From: Tetranychus cinnabarinus
Taxonomy: Eukaryota > Arthropoda > Arachnida > Trombidiformes > Tetranychidae
Reading direction: 5' to 3'
Assembly: GCA_022266195.1 (NCBI GenBank)
Contig: WHVY01000005.1
Coordinates: forward strand, 4,588,001 to 4,652,000
DNA length: 64,000 nucleotides
A program made the position numbers and the translations under genes. Under the pieces are notes generated by a model. It was not told the origin of the DNA. It worked only from the letters and a program-made list of their open reading frames with translations, and made no database searches. This document shows, one piece after another, positions 34,370 through 48,600 of the stretch (position 1 is its first letter; the number at the start of each line of letters is the position of its first letter).

Positions 34370-36840
34370 TTTGTAGAGACATCAAAACTGAGTCCGTTTG
34401 TGCGATTTAAAAGTTTCTCTGATTAACAGTTTTCGAAAAAATCGGAGTCAAATCTGAAACTTCAATAGCCTTTAATACAGTTATAGATCCACATTTTCTT
34501 ATTAAACTTATTCACCTGATGAAGCTGTTGATATTCAATCAGAAAATATACTTATTTTGAGAAATAAAACTTTTTGTTTTCGGTAAAACAGAAAAGTTCG
34601 ATTTTGATTTAAATCGAACTATTCCGGAGACCATCAGAGTTAGAGAGCTTAAACTTCTTATTAATCCATGAAAATTGTTAGCTCAATCCATGGACCGAGT
34701 ACCTTTTTCAATTTATTGACAGTTCTCTTGATTTTGGCCATTGGTCTTAGAACTTTTAGCTTCGATATTTCGAGAATAGTGGCACCTACAGACATCATTC
34801 TTCCACCAATTTAATCTTATACAAATAAATAATTCAATTCAAATAACGAATTCGTCATTAGTGCATTTGGGTCTTGAGTTTTGGGTTAAGAATGAAAGAG
34901 CAACAGCATATTTAACAAAACAAACTCATCTCAACCCAAATCCTGATAAATAAAGCAATTTTCTGGTTAGAATTGCAAATGCAATGCAAAGATCACTGCC
35001 AAAGGCTCAATCATTTGAGCTAAGAGTTGAGACTTGGTGCGTTTGTAAAGACTTGTAACATGAATCAATTAGTGCGAATTAGAAGTTTCTCAGGTCAACT
35101 GTTTTCGAAAAAATCGCGGTAAAAGTGTACACTTTGACCACCTTTTGCTCAGCAATGGCAGTAGATTCTTTCATGAAACTCATAATTCTGATGAAGCTTT
35201 CAATTGTCAATCATATGGTTCTCTTTTTTCGGGCTAAAAACTTTCCGATTTGTGTAAAATCGATAAGTTCGATTTTGATTTAAACCGAATTATTCAGCAG
35301 ACCATAAGAGTTAGCAAGTTGAAAATTCTTATACGTTCATAAAAATTTCTGGTACACATCATGGACTAAATGATTTTTTAAATTCATCAATGGTTCTCTG
35401 GATTTTGGTCATTGGACTCGAAAACTTTGAGTCTCGATAATTCGAGAATGGCATGATCTACAATCATCAAACTTTGATCAACATTAGATTTTAGCATGGG
35501 CTAGAATACAATATGACCAAATGTCCAATAAAACCTAAGATAATTTGTTCAAAAATTTGTCCTTCTCACACGTAAGATTTGTGTTTCAATTTTATAAATC
35601 AAAGTTTGTGTTTTAACTTAAACCAAGTCTGGTAATAATAAAGTAATACAATGGTCTAACTTTGTAGAACCTTGCACAATTTCATATCTCAATATATTAT
35701 AGCCCATGCTGAAATCTAATGTGTGTCAAAGTTTGATTGTTGTAGATCATGCCATTCTCGAAATATCGAGGCTCAAAGTTTTCGAGTCCAATGACCAAAA
35801 TCCAGAGAACCATTGATGAATTTAAAAAATCATTTAGTCCATGATGTGTACCAGAAATTTTTATGAACGTATAAGAATTTTCAACTTGCTAACTCTTATG
35901 GTCTGCTGAATAATTCGGTTTAAATCAAAATCGAACTTATCGATTTTACACAAATCGGAAAGTTTTTAGCCCGAAAAAAGAGAACCATATGATTGACAAT
36001 TGAAAGCTTCATCAGAATTATGAGTTTCATGAAAGAATCTACTGCCATTGCTGAGCAAAAGGTGGTCAAAGTGTACACTTTTACCGCGATTTTTTCGAAA
36101 ACAGTTGACCTGAGAAACTTCTAATTCGCACTAATTGATTCATGTTACAAGTCTTTACAAACGCACCAAGTCTCAACTCTTAGCTCAAATGATTGAGCCT
36201 TTGGCAGTGATCTTTGCATTGCATTTGCAATTCTAACCAGAAAATTGCTTTATTTATCAGGATTTGGGTTGAGATGAGTTTGTTTTGTTAAATATGCTGT
36301 TGCTCTTTCATTCTTAACCCAAAACTCAAGACCCAAATGCACTAATGACGAATTCGTTATTTGAATTGAATTATTTATTTGTATAAGATTAAATTGGTGG
36401 AAGAATGATGTCTGTAGGTGCCACTATTCTCGAAATATCGAAGCTAAAAGTTCTAAGACCAATGGCCAAAATCAAGAGAACTGTCAATAAATTGAAAAAG
36501 GTACTCGGTCCATGGATTGAGCTAACAATTTTTATGGCGGATAAGAAGTTTCAGCTCTTTAACTCTGATGGTCTTCGGAATAGTTAGATTTAAATCATAA
36601 TCGAACTTTTCTGTTTTACCGAAAACGGAAAGTTTTAATTCTAAAAATAAGTATATTTTCTGATTTACAATCAAACGCTTTATTAGCAACACGAGTTTCA
36701 TGAATAAATCTAATTCCATAACTGTACAAAAGGCGACTAAAGTTCAAATTTTAACCTCGATTTTTTCGAGAACTGTTGATTGGAGAAGCCTTTGAATCGG
36801 ACAAAAGGATTCAAGTTTCATGTCCCTACAAACCTACCGA
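34370..36840. repeat. Large inverted repeat (palindrome), arms about 1.1 kb
   Basis: The left arm (about 34370-35505) and right arm (about 35697-36840) are reverse complements around a centre near 35602. Check points: CGAATTCG at 34847-34854 and 36350-36357, and GCATGGG at 35494-35500 against CCCATGC at 35703-35709; both pairs give the same centre, so there are almost no indels. The inner about 650 bp per arm looks near-identical; the outer part is more diverged. The spacer is about 190 bp. No coding frame is supported. Confidence 0.82.
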
Positions 36841-37515
36841 GTCTCAGCTCTTAGCTCAAATTTTCGAGCCTTTGACAGTGATCTTTGCATTGCAGTTGCA
36901 AGTTTAAGCAGCAAATTGGTTTATTAACCAAGAAATGGGTTTAGATGAGTTTGTTTTGTTGAATAAGCTGTTTCTCGTCCATTTGCAGCCCAAATATCAT
37001 GACCCAAACGCTCTGATTGAAATTTAGTAAATTGAATTGCGTTATATATCAGGAAAGGATTAAATTAGTGAAAGCATGATGCCTGTAGGATGCACTATTC
37101 TCGAAATATCGAAGCTCAAACTTTTAAGACCAATGATCAAAATCAAGAAAACTGTAGATAAGTTGAAAAAAGTATTCAGTCCATGGATTGAGCTAACAAT
37201 TTCTATGGATGGATAAGAAGTTTAAACTCTCTAACTCTGATGGTCACAGAAAAAGGTCGGTTTAAATAAAAAGCGAACTTATCGTTTTTACAGTAAACGA
37301 AATATTTTATTTCTCAAAATAATATCATATTATGATTGAGAATCAAAAGTTCCATCAACGATATGAATTTTATGAATAAATTTTGTCTCATAACCGTACA
37401 AGAGACGATCAAAGTTTAGACTTGCAATTCGATTTTTTCGTGAACTGTTTATCAGAGAAACTTTTTAATCGCACAAATGGATTCATGTTTGATGTCTCAT
37501 TTCTTACAAACTAGA
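36190..37515. repeat. Tandem repeat units of about 0.67 kb continuing from the right arm
   Basis: Two head-to-tail units start near 36165 and 36840 (each opening with ACCAAGTCTCAACTCTTAGC or ACCGAGTCTCAGCTCTTAGC) and share CTATTCTCGAAATATCGAAG and TCCATGGATTGAGCTAAC. The unit at 36840-37515 has no counterpart beyond the left arm, so the inverted repeat arose within or from a tandem array. Related sequence occurs in the foldback at 17227-17696. Confidence 0.7.
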
Positions 37516-39604
37516 CAAAACTTACAAACATTACTTACAGCCCAGTCTAAATTTGTGAGAAATTAATTTTTACCCTCTCTTTGCTTACTAATAATCCGAC
37601 TCAATTTGTGCATAAATCTCATAATCTCATAAACCGAAACTCTCTGAATCCACTTCAAGTGCTTCTTCATTCAATGTCATAATCTGAGTTGAAACGATTA
37701 ATTTTTAACAATAAAGCCCATTTGATTGTAAACGATTATTTAATATTTAAAGCTGTTTTGTTACTAACCAAATTAATCGAACTTAATGGTTCTAATTTAT
37801 ATCAACTAAATCTCTAGTCTGTGTAATTAAATTGGAATGAGCTTGTAACTATTAGTTTATTGACATGATTTCGATCACTTGTACAAATCGCGTTTATTCG
37901 TATTGCTTGACAAATTTCCTAAATTGTAAAGCAAACTTGGAATAAGTTGAAATAAGTTTATCTCAATCTTGGTTAAAAATTGAAATTTGCTAATTGGCGA
38001 TCAGAATATTCACTGATTGAAAGAATGGAGTCAAATTTTTCATGTCAAAAAATAATTTTGCATTTATTTTATAATCTTTGTTACAATTAAATTTACAGTT
38101 TGAATGTAACTCCAATGACTTAGATTTTTGGGTTTGCTTAAGAAAAGCTGAAAATGAGAATGACATAGATTATGAACAGACAATTGAACTGATGATTCCA
38201 AAATTAAGTTGGTAACAACAATTACTAGAAGTGCATAGAAAGAAACGAAGAAAAAAAATAGATTCAAATGTGACCAAACAATGAAACCAGAAAACATCTT
38301 TTCTGTAGAATCCAAAAAAGAACCAGAAAAGACATTTTCAAAGCTCCAAAATTTTGTAACAGAAAAAGTTGGATGAAAAATAATTTGAAATTTTGGACAT
38401 TGTTACATCAACCAGTCAAATTGATTAAAAGGAAGAGGGAAAAATGGGAATCAAAAGCAGTTCAATTGTCGCCATAATTTTGTGATCTTGTTACATTGTC
38501 TTGATTGTTGGAGAAACAAATTGTCATGATAATTATATTGCTCTTTCGATTCCCTATGAGGTTGATGTTTCTTTGTTCATGTAATTAAGTTTGTGAACTT
38601 GTATTTACAGTTTGTACAACAATCAAGAGAAGAAAACAAAATGAGAGAAAAGAGGAGTTGATGGAAAGGTAACCAATCAAATTAAATTGATTGGTTACCT
38701 GATTGGTGTTACAATTGACATATAAATACATTTACAAATTATTTATAGATTTTGTATATTACATTATACTTAATTAGAATGCATAATTAGTTAATTTTGC
38801 TTGATTTGCTATTTTGGTTTAGTCTTTTCCAACAGAAAATCACAATTCGAATGGGATTATTTTAATCTCTTATGCTTTTCCAATTAATATTTCTTTTGGA
38901 TTGTTAATCTTTTCATTGGAATTTCGATTAAACAATTTAGATTAATGTGGAAAAGCATGAAATTGATTAAAACAAAACCAAATTGCAATAGCAATAAATC
39001 AAGACATAAATCAACCTAGAAAATTAGATACATTTTTTGGGTTGATTTTTACAATTATAAGTGTCTTTAGTCGAGGATTTGCAAAAAAGCACCAAAAATT
39101 GTTGAGCATTTGTTCCGTTAATTAACAAGTTGACAGTCCAGTTGAAATTAACAGATTATCATGAGCCTGAGTATGCATCAAAAAGCGAGTTTAGGTTTAT
39201 CTTGGAAAGAGTCAGGATGTCCAGTTGTAAACTTAATCCATTATCTTGATATAAATGGCCAAACATCAAGATATTAAACTGTCCAAGTTAATTGATAAAT
39301 AGAAAAGGTTTAACAGTTGATTGAAAACTTTGGAAGGCCTTTGCTTTGAGTGATAGTTGATTGTCATTTAATTTTCCTAATTCCTTGGTTGATTCCAAAT
39401 TGCATCCAAAATTTATTAAAGTTAAACTGGAAGAGATCTTGAAAATTATCTCAGTCGATATTCATTGGAAAAGAATGAATAAAACCAAGAAAAGAAACAA
39501 ATTCATGTAAATAGACCAAAATTGGGTTCCATTTTGGGTTGCATTTTTTCTTGAAATAATTTCCAATAATTGCAAGTGAATTAAATCTATGATGAAAAAA
39601 CTGG
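37516..39604. other. Intergenic; contains a 13-bp perfect hairpin
   Basis: No gene seen. 38668-38680 (GGTAACCAATCAA) and 38687-38699 are perfect reverse complements with a 6-nt loop. The part nearest 39604 is expected to be 3'UTR of the Eph gene. Confidence 0.45.
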
Positions 39605-42600
39605 TTAAACAAGGAATCCTTCAGGTGTTCCAATGCTTGTCTGAGCTCGCAAATTTTGTAAACTTGTCAATATCTTCTTTTGATGGCTGACAACTGTAAT
39701 TCCTAGTAAGGAGAGATCTTGAGGCATCAAATGGAAGACGGATGTTATATTGGTTAGTCCAGCAGCTTCAAAGTTGGGTCGATAACGGGTCAGTTTAATA
39801 CTAGATAACCATTCATCAATTGTCTTGAACTGGACTACATCAGGAATAACTGGATCACCAAAAGGATCCAAAGGTGGATATCTGTAGGAATCAAGTTGGC
39901 AAAAACAAGACATTAGTTTAAGCATTAAAAGGATTGAAAATTTGCTGAGCAAACATTTTCAACGCAAAAATCAAATTAATCAATTTTGTAGATGAAAATG
40001 ATTTACTGGCAAATCTACAAATTAAACCTTTAAATAAACCTTCATAAATCAGACGGTTAAAGGTAAATCCAATGGCTTAATCAATAAGTGAAAATGTAAT
40101 ATTTTGCTGATCTGTTAATTTTTGCAACTTTCATCACATTTTCACTCAACTGTGGCTTTTGTTTGCTTAGCTTTTGCTTATACAAACACATTCAATTTAC
40201 CTTGTTGGTGCAATTTTTTGCAAACTTTCAGGGCATCTCATTAATTTGTCTAAAGTTTTAACAATTTGTGAAAAGGTTGGTCTAGTTGAACGATCTTTCT
40301 GCCAACAATCCAACATTAATTGGTGAAGAGCCTCTGGACAATCCTGAAATTAAGACAATCAAAAGATTAGAAATTGGAAATCGAAAGAAAAAGAATGACA
40401 TTTTCATGTATTTTTATCACCAATTGAACAATCAGTTTGAATGAACCTTAACTGTAACATAATGAGGTTTACACAGATTGCAATGAAGATAGTAACACAA
40501 AGAGACCGAAAAATGATATTCAGATAATTCAATGTTTAACACAAATATGGTACACAAACGCCTACAGATGGATGCTTTTTTCAACGCTTCTAGGCAACAG
40601 GAAAGAGAGAGAGAGCAACGAAAGAGAGGAAATAAACATTATCAGATGAAATTGATACAGAAGAGGCTCGAACCGTATCTCAAGATGTTCAGAGGGAAAA
40701 CCACAGATAAACAGATGAAAAACGAGAGTTAACTAGATAATGCAATGGTTACGGGCAATTCAAATGAAACAATTTCAAATGTAAACAGATGAAGAAAAAG
40801 ATGAAAAGTAAAAGGTGAAAACAAACATGAATATAAATGAAAGAAATTTATTCATATTGAATTGACCCAAAACAGGGAATAAAAAAAGAGATGGAAAACG
40901 ATCATGAAGCTGATGGCATTCATTGTAAATTTGCTTCATGTTATTGTTACTGAGTCTTTTTTTGCATCTTATTATTGTTCACAATGAAGTACCTTTAATG
41001 ATTGTGTGTTGATGATGCCAATTGTATGAGTTTGCAAATAACTTGAGGGTAAATTTGAAAAGAGAGTGAAGAAGGGAAAAAACATGAAATGGTTAAAGTT
41101 ATATAAAGGAGTTTGAAATGGTTGCTTGAAATCAGTGATGAGAAGCTGAATAAACCATCAACAGTTGCAAAGCGATTAATTATCAAAAACGAAAGATGAA
41201 GAGAAGAGAAGAGATGACAGAAAGAAATGGTAACCACAACAAAGAAAATTATTGTTCATTTGGTAACAAGTAACATTGTATGGATCCCTAACGATGGAGG
41301 ACAAATTTTACGCTTCCCTCAACAAATAGAAAGTCAACTTCACCATGATTATGATTATGATAAAAATTATCAACATAAATCAGAATGGAAAAGGAAAGAT
41401 TGAAAATGTTTCCAATGAGAACTGATCATGGCAGAATCATGATGAAGATGCTCAAGACAAGGTGACAAGCAGCTCAATTTGATAAACAGTGTAATCCCTA
41501 GAAAATCCTCTTTTCTTGTTTTCTCTGTAAACTATCTTTGACCTGGAAGATGACCTGAAATGAAGATATTGCAATGATAGAAGGCGAAACAACGTGTTAA
41601 CAAATCTTTCAGTTTTCCTATTTTCTCTACTTTTGCTTGAATCAACACAAGAGGAGCCAGAAAAAAAAGATGAAATGACGAGAAAAAAAATGACGGATCA
41701 AAGATAGGAAAAAGTGATTGACAGGGTTTGATACATTTAAAGATGATGTTGCTGGAGTTGAGGGAGAATGAAAAATGACAAGGAATCATCTTAACCAGTA
41801 TCGGCTCATCATCGTTGTTTACCAAGTACTACAAAAATGTAGAAATGTACAGAAGAAGGAAAAAAAAGTTTGGTAACAGATCATACAAGATGATGATAAT
41901 GATGGCGAAAATAGCCTTAAGAAAATGGCTCATTTTTTGTTCTTGTTACTTAAATCACCTTCTAAGGGTTTGAAAGGAAACAGCAGTAATGAAAAGGGAA
42001 AAAAAGATGATGAATAAGATGATGGAAGGAGAAGAAAAAAAAGAGACAAAGAGGATGATGAATAAGATGATGATCAAGATGAAACATGTTACCAGTTTTT
42101 CAATCATTTTACCTATCCTGCTGAGCTTTAAAGCCACAGGTCATAAAGTAAGCAAATTCATAACAAGGTATTTTTTTAAGGCAAAGGTAAGAATAAGAAT
42201 AAATGTTTCTTTTTTTTCTCATATTTTCTCTTCTTCTTTTCAATGGTTATTAGAGATGGAAATAAGGTTATCAGAAATGGATAAAAGATCACAGGTAAAT
42301 GAAGAGAAACTAGAGATTACTTGAGAAACAAACAAATATGTTTGTCTATTAGTCGAGATGTAACTTGAAGATGAATGTTGATTAAAGGTAAGTTGATCAA
42401 GTTGGAGAAAAGGTAATAAAAATGATTCTTTTTTGTTGAAGATAAGTTTTCCGAATCACAAGGAATGCCAATCTTGAGCTGCTATTGATATTGACTTTTC
42501 ATTATGTGTTCATCAGGATATCAACTTGAAAATGTCATTGAATCAGTTTAAGGTAAATATAATGACAATTAACTTACCATTGGCGGAGGAAGTCGATAAC

Positions 42601-45600
42601 CTTTTTCAATTCCTTTAATTACATCTTGATTAGACCAATTCCAATACGGCCTTTCACCATAAGATAAAACTTCCCAGCAAACAATACCAAAACTCCAGAC
42701 ATCACTTGAAGAGGTAAATTTACGGAATGCAATGGCTTCTGGTGCTGTCCAACGAACTGGAATTTTTCCCCCCTTAAGATTGAAAATAAGAAAATCGGAA
42801 AAATATGAGTTTTAGATTTACTCTCATAAACTGTTGATGGGTTTAATTGGATGGTAATGAATTAGCGGTGAAAGGTTGATAATCATTCAAGGGTCAATTA
42901 ATGGTTTGGCAACTAACTTTACAATTAAAACTAAATATTAACATTTTCACTTCATTTCAAAGTCAACCTTTTTGCTTTCATTTGAACCTCTTTTTTTGTC
43001 GTCAAGCTAGTTTGCTATCAAATGAATGATATACATGAGAGTTGAGGCTTTGTCATTAGGCAGGTTTAAAAATGAAATGATAATCATTGTTGCCCTTGAG
43101 GGAAGGTTTTTCATGATGATCAAGGTAAAACTGGGAGGGTAAAGAGGAAAAGGAAAGGACATTTTTTGCTGCTTCTTCTGAATTAATTTAAGTTACATTG
43201 AGTTGGTTTTATAATTAGTTAACAGAGGCAAACAATTAGATAAACATGGGTTTACATTGTGTGTGTGTTTGGGTTGTTTGCTTGAATAGAAACACATTTT
43301 TAAGGTTAAATTAGAGGGAAAAAGACTAAATCAACAAAAGTTTCTAATCAGAGTTTTATAATCAAATTTGGTTGGATAAGGTTAAAGAGGAAATGGTAGG
43401 AGGACATGATAATGATGATGTTTGGTGATGATGAGGATTGACTATTGATGGACAAAAGAGGTTGAAGGAAAGGATTTGGAGGAAAGGGAAATGAGGTGAA
43501 AGTGAAACATGGAATGAATGGAAAATTAATTTCTTTTCGTTTTTTTTGGTAACAAAATTTTCTCGAAATTTGGGTTCATTTTTGTGCTTTACACACTAAT
43601 TGATGGAGTAAGCATATGATGAGGATGGGAAATTGAATAGTTATGATTATCTTGTTGGAAGATTGAATGTTAATGAAGTAATGAATTATGTGGGAATAAT
43701 GAAATTGGGTAAAGGTAAAGGTACGTGTTTGAGTTGTTAGACAAAAGATTTGATGAAAGGTTGACTCTTTTTGATATCTTTGTTGATGCAAGTTACAACA
43801 ATGATAAAGATATACATAATGAGAGGATAAACAAAGAGGTTTAACAAGAAGAAGAAGAAGAAAAGAAAGGAAGAAGAAGGAAGATAAAGATGAAAATGAT
43901 TACCCTTGTTGTGTAGGCGCCTTCATTAGCACTTTCAATCTCCCGTGAAAGGCCAAAATCAGCAATTTTACAAACTAAAGCAGCATTGACAAGCACATTG
44001 CGTGCTGCTAAATCCTATCATCCGAGAGGAAGAAGAAGAAGAAGAAGATTAAAATGATGACGAATGAGTTTCACAGTAAACATTATTGTAAGCAAAAATG
44101 ACTTTTGCCTAAAGTATAAATCAACTTTAACTCTCTCATCACTGCCATTGAGAAAAGTCAACAAATGATTTGTATAAATGTTTAGTGATTGTTTCCAATG
44201 GAAAACACAATTTAAGTGATTGATTAACAGTTAACTTACCCTATGAACATAATTTATTTCTGATAAATATTGCATTCCAGCAGCAATTCCTCTCAACATG
44301 GCTACCAATTGGATAATTTGAAATTTAGCTTCATTTGCCTGTTTAAACAAACAAAAAATGATTAGTTAACAGTTAACATTTGATTTACAATCGAGAGAAA
44401 AAGAGTCTTGAAAATGTCATTTTTAGCAAAATTTCAATATTGAAAACATTGGTTCCTTTGAGCCAATAAATTTGTCTGTAAAATGTTTAGTTTTCAGGTA
44501 AATCTTGAGATATTGAGTTCAATAATTTGGGATTAATTTGGGCGAAATTGCACCTTGAGCTTATCTTTGGAAACAAATGTTTTCCTTTCAACCTGGAAAT
44601 GATTCAGTTGATATTGAAATACACTTTAACTGGGACAAAGTAACAGTTATGATCATTTAATCCTTCATTTTATTGCGATCTCTGTTTATTTTGAAAGCTT
44701 ATTGATCATAAAAGTATTCAATTGTTATCCAATATCAACTAACCATAAGTTGTTTAACCTTTGAGAGAAGGGAGAAAAATGTTTATGGAGAAAATTTGAA
44801 TGACATTTTTTTTTCTTCTTCTCATTTTACTCTTGAAGATGAAGGAATGAAAATAACACAAAACTGACCCTTAAAAAGGCATCAAGAGATCCATTATCCA
44901 TGTATTCAGTGATTATCATGATGGGATTACTTTTGGTTACAACTCCTTGTAAATAAATTACATTTGGATGATCAAATTGTCCCATAATGGATGCTTCAGT
45001 AAGGAAATCCATTCGAGCTTTATCAGCAGCTCCAGGTTTTAATGTTTTAATGGCAACTGTAACTTCAGGTCGACCTGGAATTTTCAGTTTACCTCGGCAA
45101 ACATCACCAAATTCACCTGATAATCAATCGTGAACAAGGTTGAGAGAAGAAAAAAGTTGAGTTAAAAAAATGAGCACAAAAGTTGAATCAAATCAATAAC
45201 ATTGATATTACAATAAAAACTTTTCAACTTATTTGTTGTTGTAAAAATGATTATCAATAATGTTCAATAATGAAAATAATTTCTCATTATTTTCTGATTT
45301 AAGTGTTACAAATGAGATGCAAAAATGAATGGTTATGAGAAGAAAATGAAAGAATGAATTTTTTTCTGAATAAAAGTAATTTGATGAAATATGATTGCTG
45401 ATGAGAAGAGAAAAAGAAATGAAAAGAAATGAAAAAAAAGCGTTTCCACTCAAGCTGATGATGATTAAGAAGTGAAAACATTGAAATTAATGAGGAAAAC
45501 TGTGCAAAGCTTGAAAAAACATTCAACAATTGAAATCAATAATTGAAATTGGCTGCATTTCATGGAAAGAAGAGACTAAGGTTAAGGTTATCATTGATGA

Positions 45601-48600
45601 AACAATTAAAGGTCAACATGAGGAAATATGGACGCAACAAAAAATGATTATCAATTGATGGAAATGTTAATCAACAGTGAACACACTTTTCGATGGAAAG
45701 CTTAATGATAATGTAACTATTAATTCCACCCTGAATTTCAATTCTATTTAGATGTTAATTCGGTGAAGAAAAGAAACCTTTCTTCAGAATTATCTTGCAA
45801 CTCTCCTCAGGGAAGCCAGCAGCAAGTACTAGAGTAAAATTGATGAACAAGAAGAGGATGAAAAGTAAACTTTAGAGGGGACTTTGAGGCCCTTTGCTTC
45901 ATCAATTGAATAATTTTCATCAAAGATTTTCAAAGTTACCGTGACGCATCAAATGGGATTTTATCATCATCTTGTAAAAAATATCTTCATCACTTCTGTG
46001 TTTCTCATCATTCGTTGTTTTGGGCTTGAAAGAAGATAAAAAAGCAACAACTTTAAATACGAACAGCCAGACCCTGAAGCTTCTCTGTCAGCACTGTTTA
46101 CCTGCTATTTACTTTCAAATTGAAACTTAAGGTTCAAGAGATGAAAATTACTCTTACTTTTCTCATCTTCTTCTTCACCTTGCTCACCTCCCTCATGCTG
46201 GTCCCGAGTAATTTACCCGCCATGATAACCTGTGAAGAAAATATTATTTTCTCATTTCTTTTCATCTAATATATTTTTCATTTTTTCATTTTTCTTCTTC
46301 ACTTCAAAGTTGCTCTTCTTTCACTTGTTTAAGGCAAACACTGAAAAGCCTTCTAGCCATTTCAATGGCAATGTTTTGCCAACTAAACATCATGATCAAG
46401 ATGAGATGAACACCGTTGCTTTACTTTTTTTCAATAAAAAAAGTTCTCCCCAGGTTTTCAGAGTTTCTTTTCACTCTTTTTTTTTGTTGAAAAATAAAGT
46501 GAAACAGGAAAAAGATGATGAGTAAATTTGAATTGCACATGAGAAGGTGAAGGTAAAAAAAACTAGGCATTGGATGCAAATGTAGACTTTTTTGCACAGA
46601 ATAGCTTTTCCAGACTTTCAATGATTGCTATTTAATGTGATAAAGTGGAAACTGTTGAAAGATGATGAGCCAAATAATTAAATTTTGATGGCTTTGATAG
46701 CTTTCAAATGATTTTTACATTTTAACAGAAAAGTTGAAAAGTTTCATCAAAAGGTTTGTAATTGATTGAAATTGAAAAGTTTTCTCATTGACTTACCTCC
46801 GCCAATGATGGCCTCAATTGTGATATGTGATGCATCAATCTCTCGAGTAAACTCTCTAATTGCTTGGTGAGGATCTTCGTATGTATGAGGATCAACATAG
46901 GCTCTGGAGGTGCCACAGTGTGTAAATAATGGTGTGGTCACTGAGAATGGTGAGTTAACTGAGAATTTCAAGAAAAAGGAAAAATTAATTTTCGTCTTTT
47001 TTGTTTCGCTAATTTATAACTTTCAGTTATTTACTTTTAATCAACTTACATCTTGCTGTTGGCACTATTGGTGGATGCTCTAGTGAAGGTACTGTTAAGG
47101 GAAACAGGGAACAAGAAAGTTAACCATTAATTTGAATAACTGATGACCTTTGTAATGTTTAAAAATTATGTTCATTATTAATGCTTTTGCTCGAGAGGGA
47201 AACATTGAAGCCATTAATTAATTAGGCTTGAAAACAGTAAAAAGGGTTCAATCTTTACATTTGTTCACCTAATAGTGTTACATTTGCAATTGCATTAATC
47301 AATGTTGGAGTCAAACATGTTAACTTGACATTTATTGGGATTTGGTAACAATTATTTGATTAAATTATCGAAAAAGCAAACAACTTTGACCAAACAACAA
47401 TCAGATCATTTTAATCAATCAATTGACCAACACTGAAAACAGTAAATTGTTTCTCCTTTTACATTGAAATCACCAAATCGTAATTTCGATAAATCTTAAT
47501 CACTTCAAATTAACTTTGAATCAATTTCCAGATGAACATTCAAACTGAACATTTTCTCAAAAAATTTTTTATTCAAGAAAATGAAGTTTTTCATTTCAAC
47601 AAATTTCTGATATTTTTTCAATAGAAAAGGTTTTTTGGTTAAACCATTTGGACAAGGTTTTTCAATTGAAAGGTAAAGTTGAGAGGAGTTTTGAGAGATT
47701 CTGAATTTGGAATTGAACATTTTTCCAAAAACTTTTGGGAAAAGTTTTTATTACAAGAAATATCGATCTTTGAATAATCTTGAACTCGAAAAACAAGAAA
47801 CAAAATTAGCATTTGGAAATGAGTAAACCTATTTGGACAGGGTTTTACACTTGAAGGTAAAGTTGAAAGGTTGAGAGTTTTGAGAAATTCTGATTCTCTA
47901 CGGAATTTTGCAAATGTTGCATGTAAATGTTGTTGATTCATATTGAGATATTAATGAGACTTGCGATTAATCAAATTTTCTTAGTAATTTGATGCAGCTT
48001 GAAATCTAATGACAGGTTTTTACTCCTGAAATGGTAAAGATGAGAATGGACAAGCCCAAAGGAAGAGATGAATGATGATGAAGATAAAAAGTTATCAAAC
48101 ATTTGTCTGATGACCATTTCCTGTCTTTAACTAGATATTAAGATATTATCGCAACTCATCGTCTTGTACAGATTATAAATGATTATGAATGAAATGTTCA
48201 CATGGAATGACTTTTGTCTCAACTCAACAATTATAATTAACAGTTGATTCTCTATTATCATCTAGTTAATTGTTAGCCAAACCCAATCTTGTATAATTCA
48301 TGGTTATTTACAATTTTTCAAGAAAAGGTTAAAACAATTATTCAAGTCTGTCAACAATTAGAGTGATGACAGATGTTTACTCGTTGTTGATAAACTATTA
48401 TAATTATCATTTGTTTGACCAATGATAATCTGTGAAACTCTATCCCATGTCCAATCATTTTAATCATCTTTAAATCAACAAAGGTAAACCTGATGACAAG
48501 AGGATGGAAATTGGATGAAATGTGAGAAAATTAAAAAAAACGGAAATTTTCCTTTTCTTTTCCAGATAATTATAGCAACTGTAACTGACCAATCAGTTGA

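Noticed and set aside
41989..42324. Lys/Met-rich 111-codon open frame in an Eph intron
   Set aside because: Arises from GATGA/GAAGA simple repeats.
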